Assembly (NCBI GenBank): GCA_027574665.1
Contig: CM050668.1
Coordinates: 7,588,001 to 7,652,000, forward strand
DNA: 64,000 bases
Origin: Rhynochetos jubatus
Taxonomy: Eukaryota > Chordata > Aves > Eurypygiformes > Rhynochetidae
Reading direction: 5' to 3'
The notes under the pieces were generated by a model. It had not been told where the DNA came from. It saw only the letters and a list, made by a program, of their open reading frames with translations, and ran no database searches. Every line of letters begins with the position of its first letter. Position 1 is the stretch's first letter. The position numbers were made by a program, and so were the translations under genes. Shown here piece after piece: positions 9,501 through 19,871 of this stretch.

Positions 9501-12500
9501 TGCTGTGTCCATGTGGCTGGTTCACCGATGCCCTCAGAAAGAGTTTGGTTTTGTGTGGCTATCTGTTGTCCAGCTTGTGTAATTCTTACAGATGAGATTT
9601 ATCTGGTGGTTTCTGACACCTCGATAACCCTTGTCCCTTTGCTGCCACATGGGTGTCTATCCCCTACCTCCACTGAGACGGTAGACCGAAGGACCTTGCC
9701 AGCACGCTGACCCTCAAACATTGAGGTGCTGCCCCCAGGCTTCTCTCTAGCAAGCCTGGTTTTACCCCTTTCTCCCTTCAAATCTAGTTTAAAACCGTTT
9801 CAGTGAGCCCTGCTCACTCCTGCACAAAGATCCTTTTCTTCCTTTGAGACAGGGGACACCAGGCTTGGAGGCAGGTGTTGATCCGCTGTCTGCTCTTGTT
9901 CCTTTCCTCGTCCTTCCCTGCCAGTGGAAGGATAGAGGAGAACACTGCCTGTGCTCCTGATCCTTTAGCAGTCATCCCAAAGCCCTGAAGTCTCTCGATT
10001 GCCCTTGGACTGTGGCAGAATGTTGCACCAAACTGGGCACGCATCTGGCCCGGTAGGCTTTAACCTACAGGCTCAATGTTTGTCTAAGGAAGTAACACTT
10101 CAGTCTCCAGCCGAGTTGGTTGTCTGCTCCCTCCGCTTAAAGGCGTGTTGTGGTTTAATCTCGGCTAGCAACAGGCCGTGAAGCCACCCTCACCCCCCTC
10201 TCCACTCCAACGGAGGGACAGAATTGGAGGAAAAAGGCAAAGAGGCTCATAAAATTGAGATAAGAACGATTTGCTAATTGAATATAAGTGAATTACATAT
10301 ATATGAGAATATATAAAAATACTACTACTAATAAGTAATTAAAATAATAGAAAATAAACGTGTGATACAATTGCTCACCACCCGCCGGGTAGTGACATAG
10401 CTCACACACAGCCAGGTCCTGACAAGTGAAGAGTCAGAGCCAGCGAGCCCGAGAGCCAGAGCCTGAGAGCAATCACAGCAGAGTCCAAGCGAGCCCCACG
10501 AGCGACAGCAGGATGAGAAAGGGCTGGCTGACCCACCAGCTCATGAACATGCAAGCAAAGGAATTAGCAAAGCAGCTAACGAAGGAGTTCAGGAGCTGAC
10601 AGAAGAGTTGGCAAAGGAGCAAAAAGAGTTCCCGGATGAGTTACGGCCCCTGAGCCCACTCCCCGCTTCTGTACCGAGCCTGATGTGCTATGGAATGAAA
10701 TCCTCCTCTGGTCAGTGTGGGTCAGCTGTCTGAACTGTGTGTGTCCCCACACTGCCTCTAGTGAGAAAGTTGGAAATGCAGCTGGGAAAGGCCTTGAATT
10801 TGGTGCAAGCACTCCCCAGCACCAGCTGAAAAGACACCTTATCAGTAGTTTTCTCAGGGTAAATCCAGAAACCCAGCTTCATAGCAGCCACTGTGAAGAG
10901 TTAACTCTTTGCTGACTAAAACCAGCACAGGGCTCTTTGCTGTGAGGCGGAAATGCCACTGATCCGTTGCCATTACTGGCATTGTCCCTAAATCCTGAAG
11001 CTGGTCTTCTCAAAATGTTTCAATTCCTTATGGTATTTAATTGCACTAAAAGGAGGTTTTCATGTCAGCGTTTCCCAGAAGAGTTTTCATGCTGCTTTTG
11101 CTATATGACACCTAGAAACACTGGACCTTTAGAATCTATAAAGTAACACTGCATGGAACTGTCTCCTTGGATGTGAAGACAGGCTTTGTTCTGGAGAACT
11201 GAATTTATGCTGGGAAATCCAAACCATGTTGGTTGTATTCCAAGCACAGTAGTGCTCGGAAGCTGCCCAACCCAATGGCTCCAGCAGCCAGGGTGCAAAT
11301 GACTTGGAAAATGAGGCCTCTGTGACAAATCTTGGCCAATCCCTGCAAAGATTACCTTGATGTTTAAAAACCCGTGGGCAGGGAATCCTTGCGAGGTGCG
11401 CTGTGTGGAGAGCGCAGCATGACTTGAGCTGCATCGTTTCTGACTCTGCTCGCTGATCTCTTGGGTAAATAAGGAGTTGCTGGTGGAACACGGGGTTGCT
11501 GGGAACGAAGCTTGTGTTGCGATGAACTCCGAGAGTTTCCTTTCTCCATGTGGCAGCTGTTGCTCCCGGATGGAGTCACCGTAGAGGTGGTTGTGGCGCA
11601 CCAAGTCGACGCGGGACACATGTTTCTGCATCAGCACACCCACCCCACTTTCCATGTCCTGCGTAGCCTGGACCAGCAGATGTATGCCTGCTATTCTCAT
11701 CCCGCGGTTCCGACCCTGCCGACTCCAGTAGAAGGCAAGTAACCTGGTTGCTCACAAATTGTTCCGCTGAGGAACTTCTAGGGTCACGCGAAAGCACGAT
11801 GCCCCTGAGTTAGGCTTGGGAAGTTTCCCCGTAGATGGGAATGTGATAGTTCGCTTGTCATTTCATCTCTCTTTAAGCTGACGCCAGAGTACAGACGTTG
11901 CTCTCCTCTTCCTTACCTCACGTCCCTGGAGTACCTCCCCAGCCACCTAGTTCCATGTTGAAGTTCAGGATAAAATAGTCTGTCTCAGGTTATTTCTCAT
12001 CAACTTGGCATCTGGTGTGCTTTTGCTGACAGTGTGGAGCTACTCCCAAATCTTCATAGTGTCACTCTCAGCACACGGTGTAAAGCGGCGGGTACACCCC
12101 GTGGAAAGGGGTTATTAGTGCTGAGCTTCCTTTTTGGAAGCAGATACCTCGCTGTTAATGACCCGAGGCTGGAAGGGAGCTGGATACTTGGGTAGAGCAG
12201 GACGGTAGTGACTGACAGACTGGAGAGTAAACTCCCCTCTCTGTGTCCCAGCTGCAGGCTTGGTGTGGTGGGGGTGTGGGTGGTGTTGAAAGGAGATGGG
12301 AGCAGCATAGGAAATGCTGTTGATTCTCCGTAGATGGCTGGGCAGCGGTAGTGATGTCTGAAGTTCTGATTCCTGGAAACCCACTCACGCCGAGCCTTTC
12401 TTCTCTGCACTCCTGTGTTTTGCAGTCGGTATTATCTGCGCAGCTCCAGGCCTGGATGGGGCATGGTTACGGGCTCAAGTCATTAGCTACTTTGAAGAGA

Positions 12501-15500
12501 CGGATGAAGTGGAGCTCAGATACGTGGACTACGGAGGATACGACAAAGTGAAGATTGACACGCTCAGACAAATCAGGTCTTTAGCTGCTCTTCCGTGGCC
12601 TGAGGCCGTGTCTGGTTTGAATCTTCATCGGAGGCATCCGTATCGTTTGAATTGCTCATAGGTTTTTCCACAGCTGAAGCGGGAAGTGGCAGAAAGGTTT
12701 GTCTGGGCAGCAGGCGTGGGTTCCTTGGGAGCGGAGCACAGTAAGCTCTTGCGAGGCTTTTTGAAGGGGAGTGGAGAGGAAATTGCAGCTTCTGCCACTT
12801 CAGCGTGGAAGCTGAGCAAAAGGATGCCGACAGGAGGCCCCGAAGTGTAGTTCATTGATGAGCTAGGAATAAGATTCGCATTCCCTACGCCCCAGCCCCG
12901 TTGGCTGGGAGAGCTGTATTGGATGAGGGGTTTCTTCCACGAGCCCATTAAATACGCGATTGTGCCCCAGAGGTGGGGGGAAAAAAGCAGTACAGCCACC
13001 CTTATGGGGGTGGGTTTTACGGGGAGCCCGGTCCAACCTGACACGCGAATCAGACAATTCACTGCTGTTGCTTACACTGTCATCAGTTTTAAACTGAATT
13101 CCTGCTAGAGCAACTGATGAATCAACGTCACCTTCAAGAATACAGGAGTAACTGAAAGCCAGGTTCTTAATCTGATTGATTCTCTTTTCTTTAAGGTCTG
13201 ATTTTTTATCACTACCTTTCCAAGGAGCGGAAGTTTTACTAGACAACGTGGTGCCACTTCCAGGTAATGGGGCTTTCGAGGTGTGCTGTTGGCACTCCTC
13301 TGGCAGGTTGCAGAGCATGCCAGCTGTGTATAAGCAATGATTCTGTCTAAACCTTCCCCCTCCTTTTGCAAGTGCAGCCTCTGGTGGGACTAGAGCAAGA
13401 ATTAGAAAGAACTGTATGTGATTCTTTGACATGTGCTGGCGTGGCATAACCGCTCAGACTGCAGGGGAAAGAGCGGAAATGTCTAGACTTTCTCGCACGG
13501 AGGAGAGAATGAATTATTCTCCTAGGCACAAGTTGGCAGGACTGGCAGGTTATAGATGAAGTAGCTGTCCCTACTCTGCCACCTTCCGTGCTCTTTCTGC
13601 CACCCAGAGTAAATGCAAACCTAGTTTTTGGTCTCCTACACAATTACCTGGCGCTTTCCAAGTGATGTGTGTAGTGCTGTGTTCAAAACGCTGCCCTCCA
13701 AGCACTGGAAGAATGTCGGTCACTGCCTAGAAGTGCTTTCTGGTTTGCTTTTTTCTTTCTAGTGGCGCTGGAGATGTGTGCTGTACTGGTGTCAAAAGCT
13801 GCCCTTCTGGGTGCGGCAGGGAGGGGTGGCCGTAGGAGCCAGGGGTCAGGCCAGGTTTCCCCACAGGGCTTTGGGGCTGGCAGGACTCGGGGCACAGGCC
13901 CTGCCAAGGCTGTAGATGTAGGGCGAGGTTTAAGCTGCTTCTAAGCAGAAGTTGGTGTTTTGCACGTTCCCCGAGATGATCGACCTCCTTCGGTATTTCT
14001 GGGGTTGTAAGGAGTCCCCTTGCTGCTGCAGGTGGCCCTCGGGGTGGGGAGCACAAAGGAGAAACTTTATTTTGCAGCAATTTGGTAGGAAATAAGCAAC
14101 TGTCCTCCAAAATGAAAACTCTTCTGTCCGGTCTAGGGGGCAGGTTGTACCCGTACTGCCTGGGACGCAGGGGGTTCCGGCTGCGTCGCAGGCGTGGAGT
14201 TAGCAGCAGGACCCGTGTAAGCTGTGCAGGCTGAGACATGAGCTGCCAGTGCTGGCAGAGGGCATGTGCCACCGCTCAGGTGCCAGCCAGCCTGCGGTAC
14301 AAATGCTTTTGAGTCCCTGTTTACGCTATTGCACTCTGCGCGGGGTCGGTAAAGTCCTGAGGTCCCCGAGCTTAGTTTATTAAGGATCAAAATACTAATG
14401 GCGGCTCAACGGAGCTGCACAAGTACACTTTTCTGTCTTTCAAGCCTCCTAATTCATCAGCCACGTATGTTCACGGTAACTTAGCTAGTGGCTTTGGAAA
14501 GCACTTCCCCCTTTCCCTTCAGCAGCCCAGTGGGCACAATACCTGTGTGACCTCCAGCTTAACAGACGGGTTTCGGCAGCTGCCTACAGCAACAGTAGGT
14601 GAGGATTCTCTGGCCTAAGTTCCGTAGGAGGTCAGACAAGATGAGCTTGGTAGTCCCTGCTGGCTTTTAGAGCCTGAGCATCTCTCATTTGGTTTCTCCT
14701 GCTCTTTCCTTTCCACAGGCGAGGATCACTTTTCCTCTGAAGCCGACGCCGCTGTTGCCGAGATGAGCAGAGGCGCAGTCCTAGCGGCACAGGTACGTGA
14801 GGGCTGTCTGGAACAGCCGATTCGACTGCTGCTGTTATCCTCTCTGCCCCTAGCACGCTCTGTATGTTGCAGTCAAAACCAAAGCCGGAGCCTGTAGGCC
14901 TGGCTGCCGGGCAGGGTTCTTGCGGAGAAATGTTGGTGCTGAGACCTTCCTTGTGCAGCGTCAGCACCGCTCGGGGCTGTGTGGCTGGGAAGGGCCGAGC
15001 AGTCCCTCTTGTTGCTGATGCGGGCAGGGAGGAAGGGCACCGGAACGGCTTTACAGAGCACAAAGTGGCCTCTTGTCCAGTGGACCACGTATTCACCTGG
15101 GTGTGCGCTGCTTTGCCAGTCTCAGCTGTCTTTGCAACACCGGTGCCAGGGGTCTGGCCTCTGGCTGGCCAGAGGGAGAAGCGAGGCTTCTGGCAGTGTC
15201 CCAGAGGCTTCTGCGTGCAGTGCCTGACCTCGGGGAAGAGGCGCTGACCTCTCGTGCCGTGCTTCTAATGCTGGCTGTAGCTCTCCATGTCAGTCAGCTG
15301 GGACAAGCGGGAAACTGATGGTGGTTGAGCCGCTCAATCTCAGTTTGCTTTGGTTTCCTGCAGCGCTCAAACGCATCACGAATCTTGCAAGGGTATGGAT
15401 TTGAGTGGCTAGAGCAAACCTGCCAGCAGGGTGTCCCGCTGCCTGGTGGCAGGAGCCACGTTTCCTCTTGCCTACACCGAAGTATTGACTCCGATAGGCA

Positions 15501-15875
15501 GTGCGTGATGCTCGCCTTGCATCCTCCGTGGCTCAGACCCGAATGGCTGCATGTTGATGTTTTTCTGTGTTTGCAGGTCACAAATTACGACGGTGCGACA
15601 GGTCTGCCGCTGATACAGCTGTGGAACTTGATGGGAGACGAGGTGCGCATGTTGCCATGTGTATTTTTTCAACACTTCACAAAGTGAACTGTTCGTGCTA
15701 ATCACTGTTAGCGTTCGTGGTTACGCAGACTTTCTGTTGTTGGTCAGGAACTTGCTGATGTTACTTGCCGGAGGTTTGTTCACCTTTCTACTGTTTTCTT
15801 TCCACCTCTCTTTAGGTGGTGTCTATAAACCGAACTCTGGTGGAACGAGGATTTGCTCAGTGGCTCGACTACTAG
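4936..15875 (+). CDS. AKAP1: AKAP1 copy 1 (mitochondrial A-kinase anchor protein 1), complete
   Basis: Coding exons: 4936-6568, 7477-7610, 8614-8740, 9300-9430, 11557-11734, 12426-12576, 13196-13263, 14719-14792, 15577-15642, 15816-15875. They join in phase to 873 codons; the human protein is about 903. Features in order: hydrophobic anchor at residues 11-25 followed by basic HRKKR; a long acidic, serine-rich linker; the PKA regulatory-subunit helix at 303-328; a KH domain around 585-650 with loop GKQG at 597-600; a Tudor domain around 680-785 with YVDYGG at 767-772; and a conserved C-terminal tail. The protein tethers PKA to the outer mitochondrial membrane and its KH domain binds RNA (family knowledge). 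The ATG has a good context (taaaATGG) and an in-frame TAG precedes it in the leader. Private residues are Pro149, Arg161 and Met361. Intron 2 carries a 1.03 kb deletion. Confidence 0.95.
6569..7476 (+). other. AKAP1: Intron 2 of copy 1, with alternative coding tail and intronic AATAAA
   Basis: The first 89 bases keep the exon 2 frame open to a stop at 6655-6657. An AATAAA lies at 7266-7271, so a transcript that retains this region could end here. Compared with the other units, 1036 bases are replaced by 8 bases at 7062-7069. The full-length versions are 21532-23467, 37538-39469 and 52956-54891. No mobile element is recognised in the part that was lost. Confidence 0.7.
7062..7085 (+). repeat. 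Perfect inverted repeat at the deletion junction (copy 1 only)
   Basis: Arms ttgtgttttcc (from 7060/7061) and ggaaaacacaa flank the 4-base loop atga. The right arm exists in every unit, but the left arm exists only in copy 1, exactly where 1036 bp are missing. The left arm therefore looks copied from the right arm in reverse complement. Confidence 0.85.
7477..7610 (+). CDS. AKAP1: AKAP1 copy 1 exon 3 (residues 545-589)
   Basis: 134 bp between cttgtag and AAG|GTAAGC. It completes split codon 545 and ends in phase 0. It encodes an Arg/Lys-rich segment (KTVARRNSK) and ends in IEVPK, the start of the KH domain's first strand. It is identical in the four complete copies. Confidence 0.95.
8614..8740 (+). 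CDS. AKAP1: AKAP1 copy 1 exon 4: KH domain core (residues 590-632)
   Basis: 127 bp between cctaaag and GAAG|GTAAGT. It encodes the KH signature with the nucleic-acid-binding loop GKQG (597-600), followed by the conserved [11 protein letters not shown] and CHIEG. Copies 1 and 2 read Gln599/His623; copies 3 and 4 read Arg599/Arg623. Confidence 0.96.
9300..9430 (+). CDS. AKAP1: AKAP1 copy 1 exon 5: end of KH domain (residues 632-675)
   Basis: 131 bp between cttccag and TGG|GTAAGT. It encodes the last KH helix (LIGKKFKEL) and the proline-rich linker toward the Tudor domain. It starts by completing codon 632 and ends in phase 0. Confidence 0.95.
9431..11556 (+). other. AKAP1: Intron 5 of copy 1, carrying a solo LTR
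   Basis: 2.1 kb. The central 784 bp (10146-10929) are an LTR; the rest has no recognisable feature. Antisense open frames at 11101-11700 and 11129-11491 overlap exon 6 and are not supported as genes. Confidence 0.8.
10146..10929 (+). mobile_element. Solo LTR of an avian endogenous retrovirus, intron 5 of copy 1
   Basis: A 784-bp element begins with TG (tgttgtggtttaatctcg) and ends with CA (aaccagcaca). Inside are an A/T-rich tract with repeated act/aat triplets and the landmarks caattgctcaccacccgc and gtgggtcagctgtc. These match my memory of abundant ERVL-type LTRs in songbird genomes. No internal retroviral gene is present. I see no clear target-site duplication, so it is old or its ends are approximate. 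It is non-coding and lies in sense with the gene. Confidence 0.7.
11557..11734 (+). CDS. AKAP1: AKAP1 copy 1 exon 6: first part of Tudor region (residues 676-735), GC donor
   Basis: 178 bp with acceptor atgtggcag. The encoded peptide has the conserved [17 protein letters not shown] and SLDQQMY motifs of AKAP1. The donor is GAAG|GCAAGT: only a GC splice site at 11735-11736 keeps the frame with exon 7 and gives the family's spacing (TPVE then V-G-I-I-C). The GT four bases downstream would shift the frame. The same GC donor follows 27722, 43724 and 59146. Confidence 0.93.
12426..12576 (+). CDS. AKAP1: AKAP1 copy 1 exon 7: Tudor core (residues 735-785)
   Basis: 151 bp between gttttgcag and ATCAG|GTCTTT. 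It encodes the Tudor barrel core with Trp748, Arg750 and YVDYGG (767-772). The donor GTCTTT is weak but is fixed by phase: AG plus G from exon 8 restores the Arg codon. It is identical in all four complete copies. Confidence 0.94.
13196..13263 (+). CDS. AKAP1: AKAP1 copy 1 exon 8 (residues 785-808)
   Basis: 68 bp between ctttaag and CCAG|GTAATG. It encodes the conserved [11 protein letters not shown]. The donor reads gtaatg in copy 1 and gtaagg in copies 2-4; both are usable. Confidence 0.94.
13264..14718 (+). other. AKAP1: Intron 8 of copy 1
   Basis: 1.45 kb. The only element I can suggest is a short, decayed CR1-like 3' fragment near 14594-14690. The open frames on the minus strand here (for example 13727-14272) have no family resemblance. 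Confidence 0.65.
14594..14690 (+). mobile_element. Possible decayed CR1 LINE 3' fragment in intron 8
   Basis: The stretch gaggtcagacaagatg followed by ggtagtccctgctggctttt resembles the conserved 3' end of CR1 elements. The terminal microsatellite octamers are missing. The same stretch is at about 30583-30679, 46586-46682 and 62008-62104. Judged from memory of the consensus only. Confidence 0.35.
14719..14792 (+). CDS. AKAP1: AKAP1 copy 1 exon 9 (residues 808-832)
   Basis: 74 bp between tttccacag and ACAG|GTACGT. It encodes [12 protein letters not shown] and ends in phase 0. It matches the mammalian segment (FSPEADAAMSEM) in length and sequence. Confidence 0.94.
15577..15642 (+). CDS. AKAP1: AKAP1 copy 1 exon 10 (residues 833-854)
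   Basis: 66 bp between gtttgcag and GACGAG|GTGCGC. It encodes [15 protein letters not shown]. The first codon is GTC (Val833). Confidence 0.94.
15816..15875 (+). CDS. AKAP1: AKAP1 copy 1 exon 11: C-terminus and stop
   Basis: Acceptor ctctttag. It encodes [16 protein letters not shown] and the TAG stop at 15873-15875. The tail ends a few residues earlier than the human protein (QWVDSYYTSL), and every copy in the window shares this. Confidence 0.93.
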   Translation: MVSINRTLVERGFAQWLDY

Positions 15876-15989
15876 CAGTGTGCCAGATGCCTCGACAGCT
15901 CTCTCAGCGGAGAAAAACAAAATCTTATTTTGCGCTATTACAATTTGGTTTGGCAACCTGTTTACACCTGAATGTAAGTTTTGTGGTCC

Positions 15990-15995
15990 ATTAAA
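15990..15995 (+). terminator. Poly(A) signal ATTAAA of copy 1
   Basis: ATTAAA 115 bp past the stop with a T/G-rich stretch downstream. The next copy's CpG island starts about 230 bp further on. Confidence 0.6.
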
Positions 15996-16225
15996 ATCTG
16001 TGTTGCTGAACTGTTACCATTTCACTAGAAACACATAGCTCGTCTCAGTGAAAGGCAGGGTGTTAAAAGCCATAATGACAGATACCGTAGCTTTAAAGCA
16101 AAAAAACCTCCTCCCTGGCCTCTACTCAAATGGAATGCAAAAACCCTTAAACCCTGGGGCTTGCTGGAAGGTAGCAAGTGTCCCTGAAAGGGGAACTGTG
16201 GTTGCGTTTTGGTTCAAGATGTAGA

Positions 16226-16951
16226 ATGCCCCATGACCACCGCCGGAGCGGGAAAGCCCCTACGACAGCAGCTCCCGGGCTGGCTGAGGCCCGGCCAGGC
16301 TGAGGCCCGGCCTGACGCCGCCGAGGCGCTGGGCCGCTCCCTGCCGAGGATGAGGGGCCGCGCAGCGGCCTGCCCCGCCGCCGCCACCAGGGCTGGCCGG
16401 GCCTCAGCGGCAGCGCGGAGCGGGGACTCCTTTGGGATGACTCCCCGCGTACCGAGGAAGGGAGGGCGGGAGGAGGCGGCCGCGGGTGAGGCGCAGCAGG
16501 GCGCAGGGTGTCTGTGGGGGGGCGCGGCGGCGGGGGGGCGGGGAAGACGGGCGGCGGGGGGGACCGGGACGCGCTCCCGCTCCGGGCACCGGCGGTGGCG
16601 GACCGGACCGTCCGTAAGTAAGTACTGCCGCGGGCTATCGGCCCACCCTGTCGGGTCTCGCACTGCCCGGGCGTGCCGCTGCGCACAAGGTCAGCGCCAC
16701 CGCGCCCGGCCCCCGGCCCGGCTGTCAGGCCCGGCCCGCGCTGCCGGTGGGGAGCACGGTGGAGGGAGCGGGGCTGCCCGCGGGCACGGCGGTGGCTCCG
16801 CCGACGTCGCCGCTGGGGCTCGATTGCAGCAGGCCGGGCTGTGCCGGTGCCCGCCGGGGAGCGGAGCTGCAGCGCCCGTGTGGCCCCGGGGCTGGGGAGG
16901 CCCTACAGCGGGTACCGGGCGGGGTGTCTTAGGGGAGGCTGCAGGTAAAGG
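16226..16951 (+). promoter_or_regulatory. AKAP1: CpG-island promoter and non-coding exon 1 of copy 2
   Basis: The exon 1 donor GTAAGTAAG is at 16614. The island carries the 16-bp duplication (16282-16313) and a longer guanine run at 16516 (seven G rather than five followed by T). It is otherwise nearly identical to the unit 1 island. Confidence 0.75.
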
Positions 16952-19871
16952 CTGCACGGGTCCCTCAGCCTGGCTGAGGGCTCTGAAGGCTCTCTGAGGC
17001 CTCAGCTAAAGATGGGGCTTTTGTGTGTCCATGTGCACATTACTGCTTGTTTCCCAGCCAGGCGGGGGCAAAGTCAATTAGCACAGTCAGGAGAGAAGCA
17101 GCTGTGCCGGCCAGAGGAATGCTGGGAGCTGGAATCAAACGTGATTCATTCCCGCTGCCAACCGTGCTGCAGCTACTTAGCAATGAAAGCGAGAGGTGAC
17201 CCAGGTGTTGCAGGCTGGGCAGTAACGAGGAAGGTGCCTGGTGTTGTCCCTTGTGCTCTGGTATGGCAAGGCTTGCTGTGTTACGGAAACAGCCGCTCAA
17301 AACTGTGCTTAGCAAACTCTGTATGTCGCGGTGACTGCTGTTTGCTTGTAAGCCAGCAGGGAATATCGTCAGGAGCCAGGGAATTGAATTCTCTTGCTAC
17401 TGAGGAAGTAATGCAGCCTTGCTTTCCTGGAAGAACCCGTGTTGTTTGACTTTCTTAGTTTTGTTTCTTTCTTTGCCCCTTCCTCCCCCTCCTTGAAGCA
17501 AGGCAGACCCAAGGTCCTCGCGCTGCAGGACTGGGCAACTTGATCTGGGTCTGGCCACGTTCTTTGTCACAGTCCAGGAAGTTACAGCGTGAAGCAGGGA
17601 GACAGGACGGACAGGCCTCTGGGTAGGGGCATCTTTGTCACGAGTTACCTGCAGTAGTAGGAAACGACAAGAGCAGCTGCCCTTGAGCACAGTCCATCTG
17701 CTGTGGCCGGGTAAGGGGCTGCAGCATGGCAGTAGTTCTGGCTGTCTGTGTTTCCAGGGTGAGGTGGTGCCTTGGTCAGGCTGGCAGTTGTGCTGGTCCC
17801 TGCTGAGTGTTATCAGGGCCTCTGTGGACTTTGTCTCAGGTGAAAGGAAAGGGCTCGTTGCTGGGGAAAGTAGTAGCAGGAGACAGTAACTGTACTTTTC
17901 TGCTGTTTGCTTTGTGCCTGCGAATGATCTACTGAGCTCCAGCCCCGCACATGTGTGCAGAATAGCCGAGGAAGAGCACGGGGCGTGCTGGAGTGCCGCA
18001 CAACTGCTCGTGAGGGAAGCATGGCCTTTTCTTGGTAGCATGGACCAGGGCTGTTGAGCCTGAGCTGAGCTTTCTCCTCTTATGGGGAGGGTCACACTGC
18101 CACGCAACCTCCTCGGTCCTTAACGAGCTTCTTGTGCAAAAGGCGAACACTCTGCAGGCAGCCACTGAGCTACTGCACCCGTCACCTGGTAATGTGAATG
18201 TACCTGTGGTTCTGGGAAAGGGTGGTACAGCTTTACTACATGTATTGTGATGTCACAGTTTAGTTCGTGATGAGGTCGTTCCCTTGCATGTACTACCCAG
18301 TGCACTGGAGGAAACATCCCATTTGAGGTACTAGTACTGAACATCATCAGCTGCCTAGAAAGCCTTGGCTTTAACATAGGCATTCCACAAGGGCTGAAAT
18401 GGGACAACAGGAATTCCCCTTGCCATGCAGGGTGTGAGATGCAGGTACTCACAGTTCAGATCCACCCCGGTAAGTTCCTGCAGATTCTCTTGGGAGTTAA
18501 CTGTGACAGGAGTTGGGGGGCTGCAGCCAAGGCTGTTCAGAGCCAGCAGCAGTTGGTTGCTGCACTGAGACTCTTGTGTTCATTTTGAAAACATTGCAGC
18601 TGGACTGCAGGGGTATTTGAGAGCAAGTACGCTTTTGCAGTAGTAGAGTTATCTGAAGAGCACAGTGCTTTAAAAGCAACACACCCCACTTATGTACGGC
18701 TCTCACCTTTCGTGTGCACTTAACCAATGTGGAAAAGTTATTTAAGGCGTTTTGCTTTAATTTCTGCTCAGTGAAAATGTAAACAGTAAGAGCTTTGCAG
18801 CAAGGCTGTTTTGGGGATATGGGTAACTGTTTAGCTTTGTGTCCCAGCTGTAGGCTTTTCGTAAGGAGGGGGAAAAGCACGTCAGCCCTGCCTCGTACAG
18901 CTCGGGGGAAGCTTGTAAATGGGATGTGAGTCTTGGTGTCCAGTCAGGGAAGGGTTCGCACACTTCCCAGAGCAAAAAAAGACAGCTTTCAACTCTTGAA
19001 AGTCAGAGGAGTAGTAGCCATCAACATTGTAAATCCAGATGTAGAACAAACTTTGGAGTCTAAGTTCCTAAGTAGCAGTGTCTCTCTCCAGGCTGCTTTT
19101 GTTAGATACTGCTATTCTAAGGGTGTTACAGCATATTTGCTCCCTTCACTACTGTGAAATCTTGGAGAGGATCTTCTGGTTACTGGGGGACACTTGCTTC
19201 ATCCATCAGGCTATAGGTACTCTTTGTTTAGGAGTTCCTAGGCTGTGGGTGTGAAAGTAAATGGAGAAGCTGCGTGTTGCTGGGTATCTCCTACCTCACC
19301 GCAGACCTCAGTCGTGTGCCTGCACACCAGCCTCTTGCAGTGCTGTGAGGACTTTGCAAAGCACTTTTACCTTCAGCGGGCTGTTTGTGGTTTAGGGGAG
19401 TGTGTGTTGTCAACCTGTGAAACGCTGGGGGCTGTGATGCTGTGTTTCACGCAGAGAGCTGGGGAGACCTGCAGCGTATCAAGCCCCTGTCTCCACACGC
19501 TTGTGGTAGAGGTGTGTTGTGAACCCAGCCTGGTGCTGGAGAACCACGCGGTGCTGGATGCCGTCCTTGTGGGTAGTACTGAGCTGCAAAGGCGAGACAG
19601 GAGGGAGAAGGTGAAACTGTTTTAAGTGTGAAAGTGAGGTGAAGTTGAGGAGTAGCATGGTGGGAAATGTCCAGATATCCCTAGTCAGAGGTCAGGCTAA
19701 GTCACAGGTCAGGTTCTGTGCTCTGCTGGTAGAGCAGACACGTGAATTTAGAGAGTCTGGAAAACAAGCCTGTTCATGCTAATAGAAATAACTTGAGGCA
19801 TTTATGAAACTTTAGCCTTCCTGTTACCTTCCCTGTGACTATTTTAATGTTGTTTCTGTTTCTCCTTCTAG

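Noticed and set aside
11101..11700. 199-codon minus-strand frame preserved in all four units
   Set aside because: It is antisense to intron 5 and exon 6. Preservation follows from near-identity of the units, and the peptide has no recognisable domain.
11739..11744. Canonical GT donor (gtaacc) four bases after the GC donor of exon 6
   Set aside because: Using it adds four bases and breaks the frame with exon 7, destroying the Tudor domain.
12863..13447. 194-codon minus-strand frame over intron 7, exon 8 and intron 8
   Set aside because: No family resemblance; it overlaps a real coding exon on the other strand and spans its splice sites.
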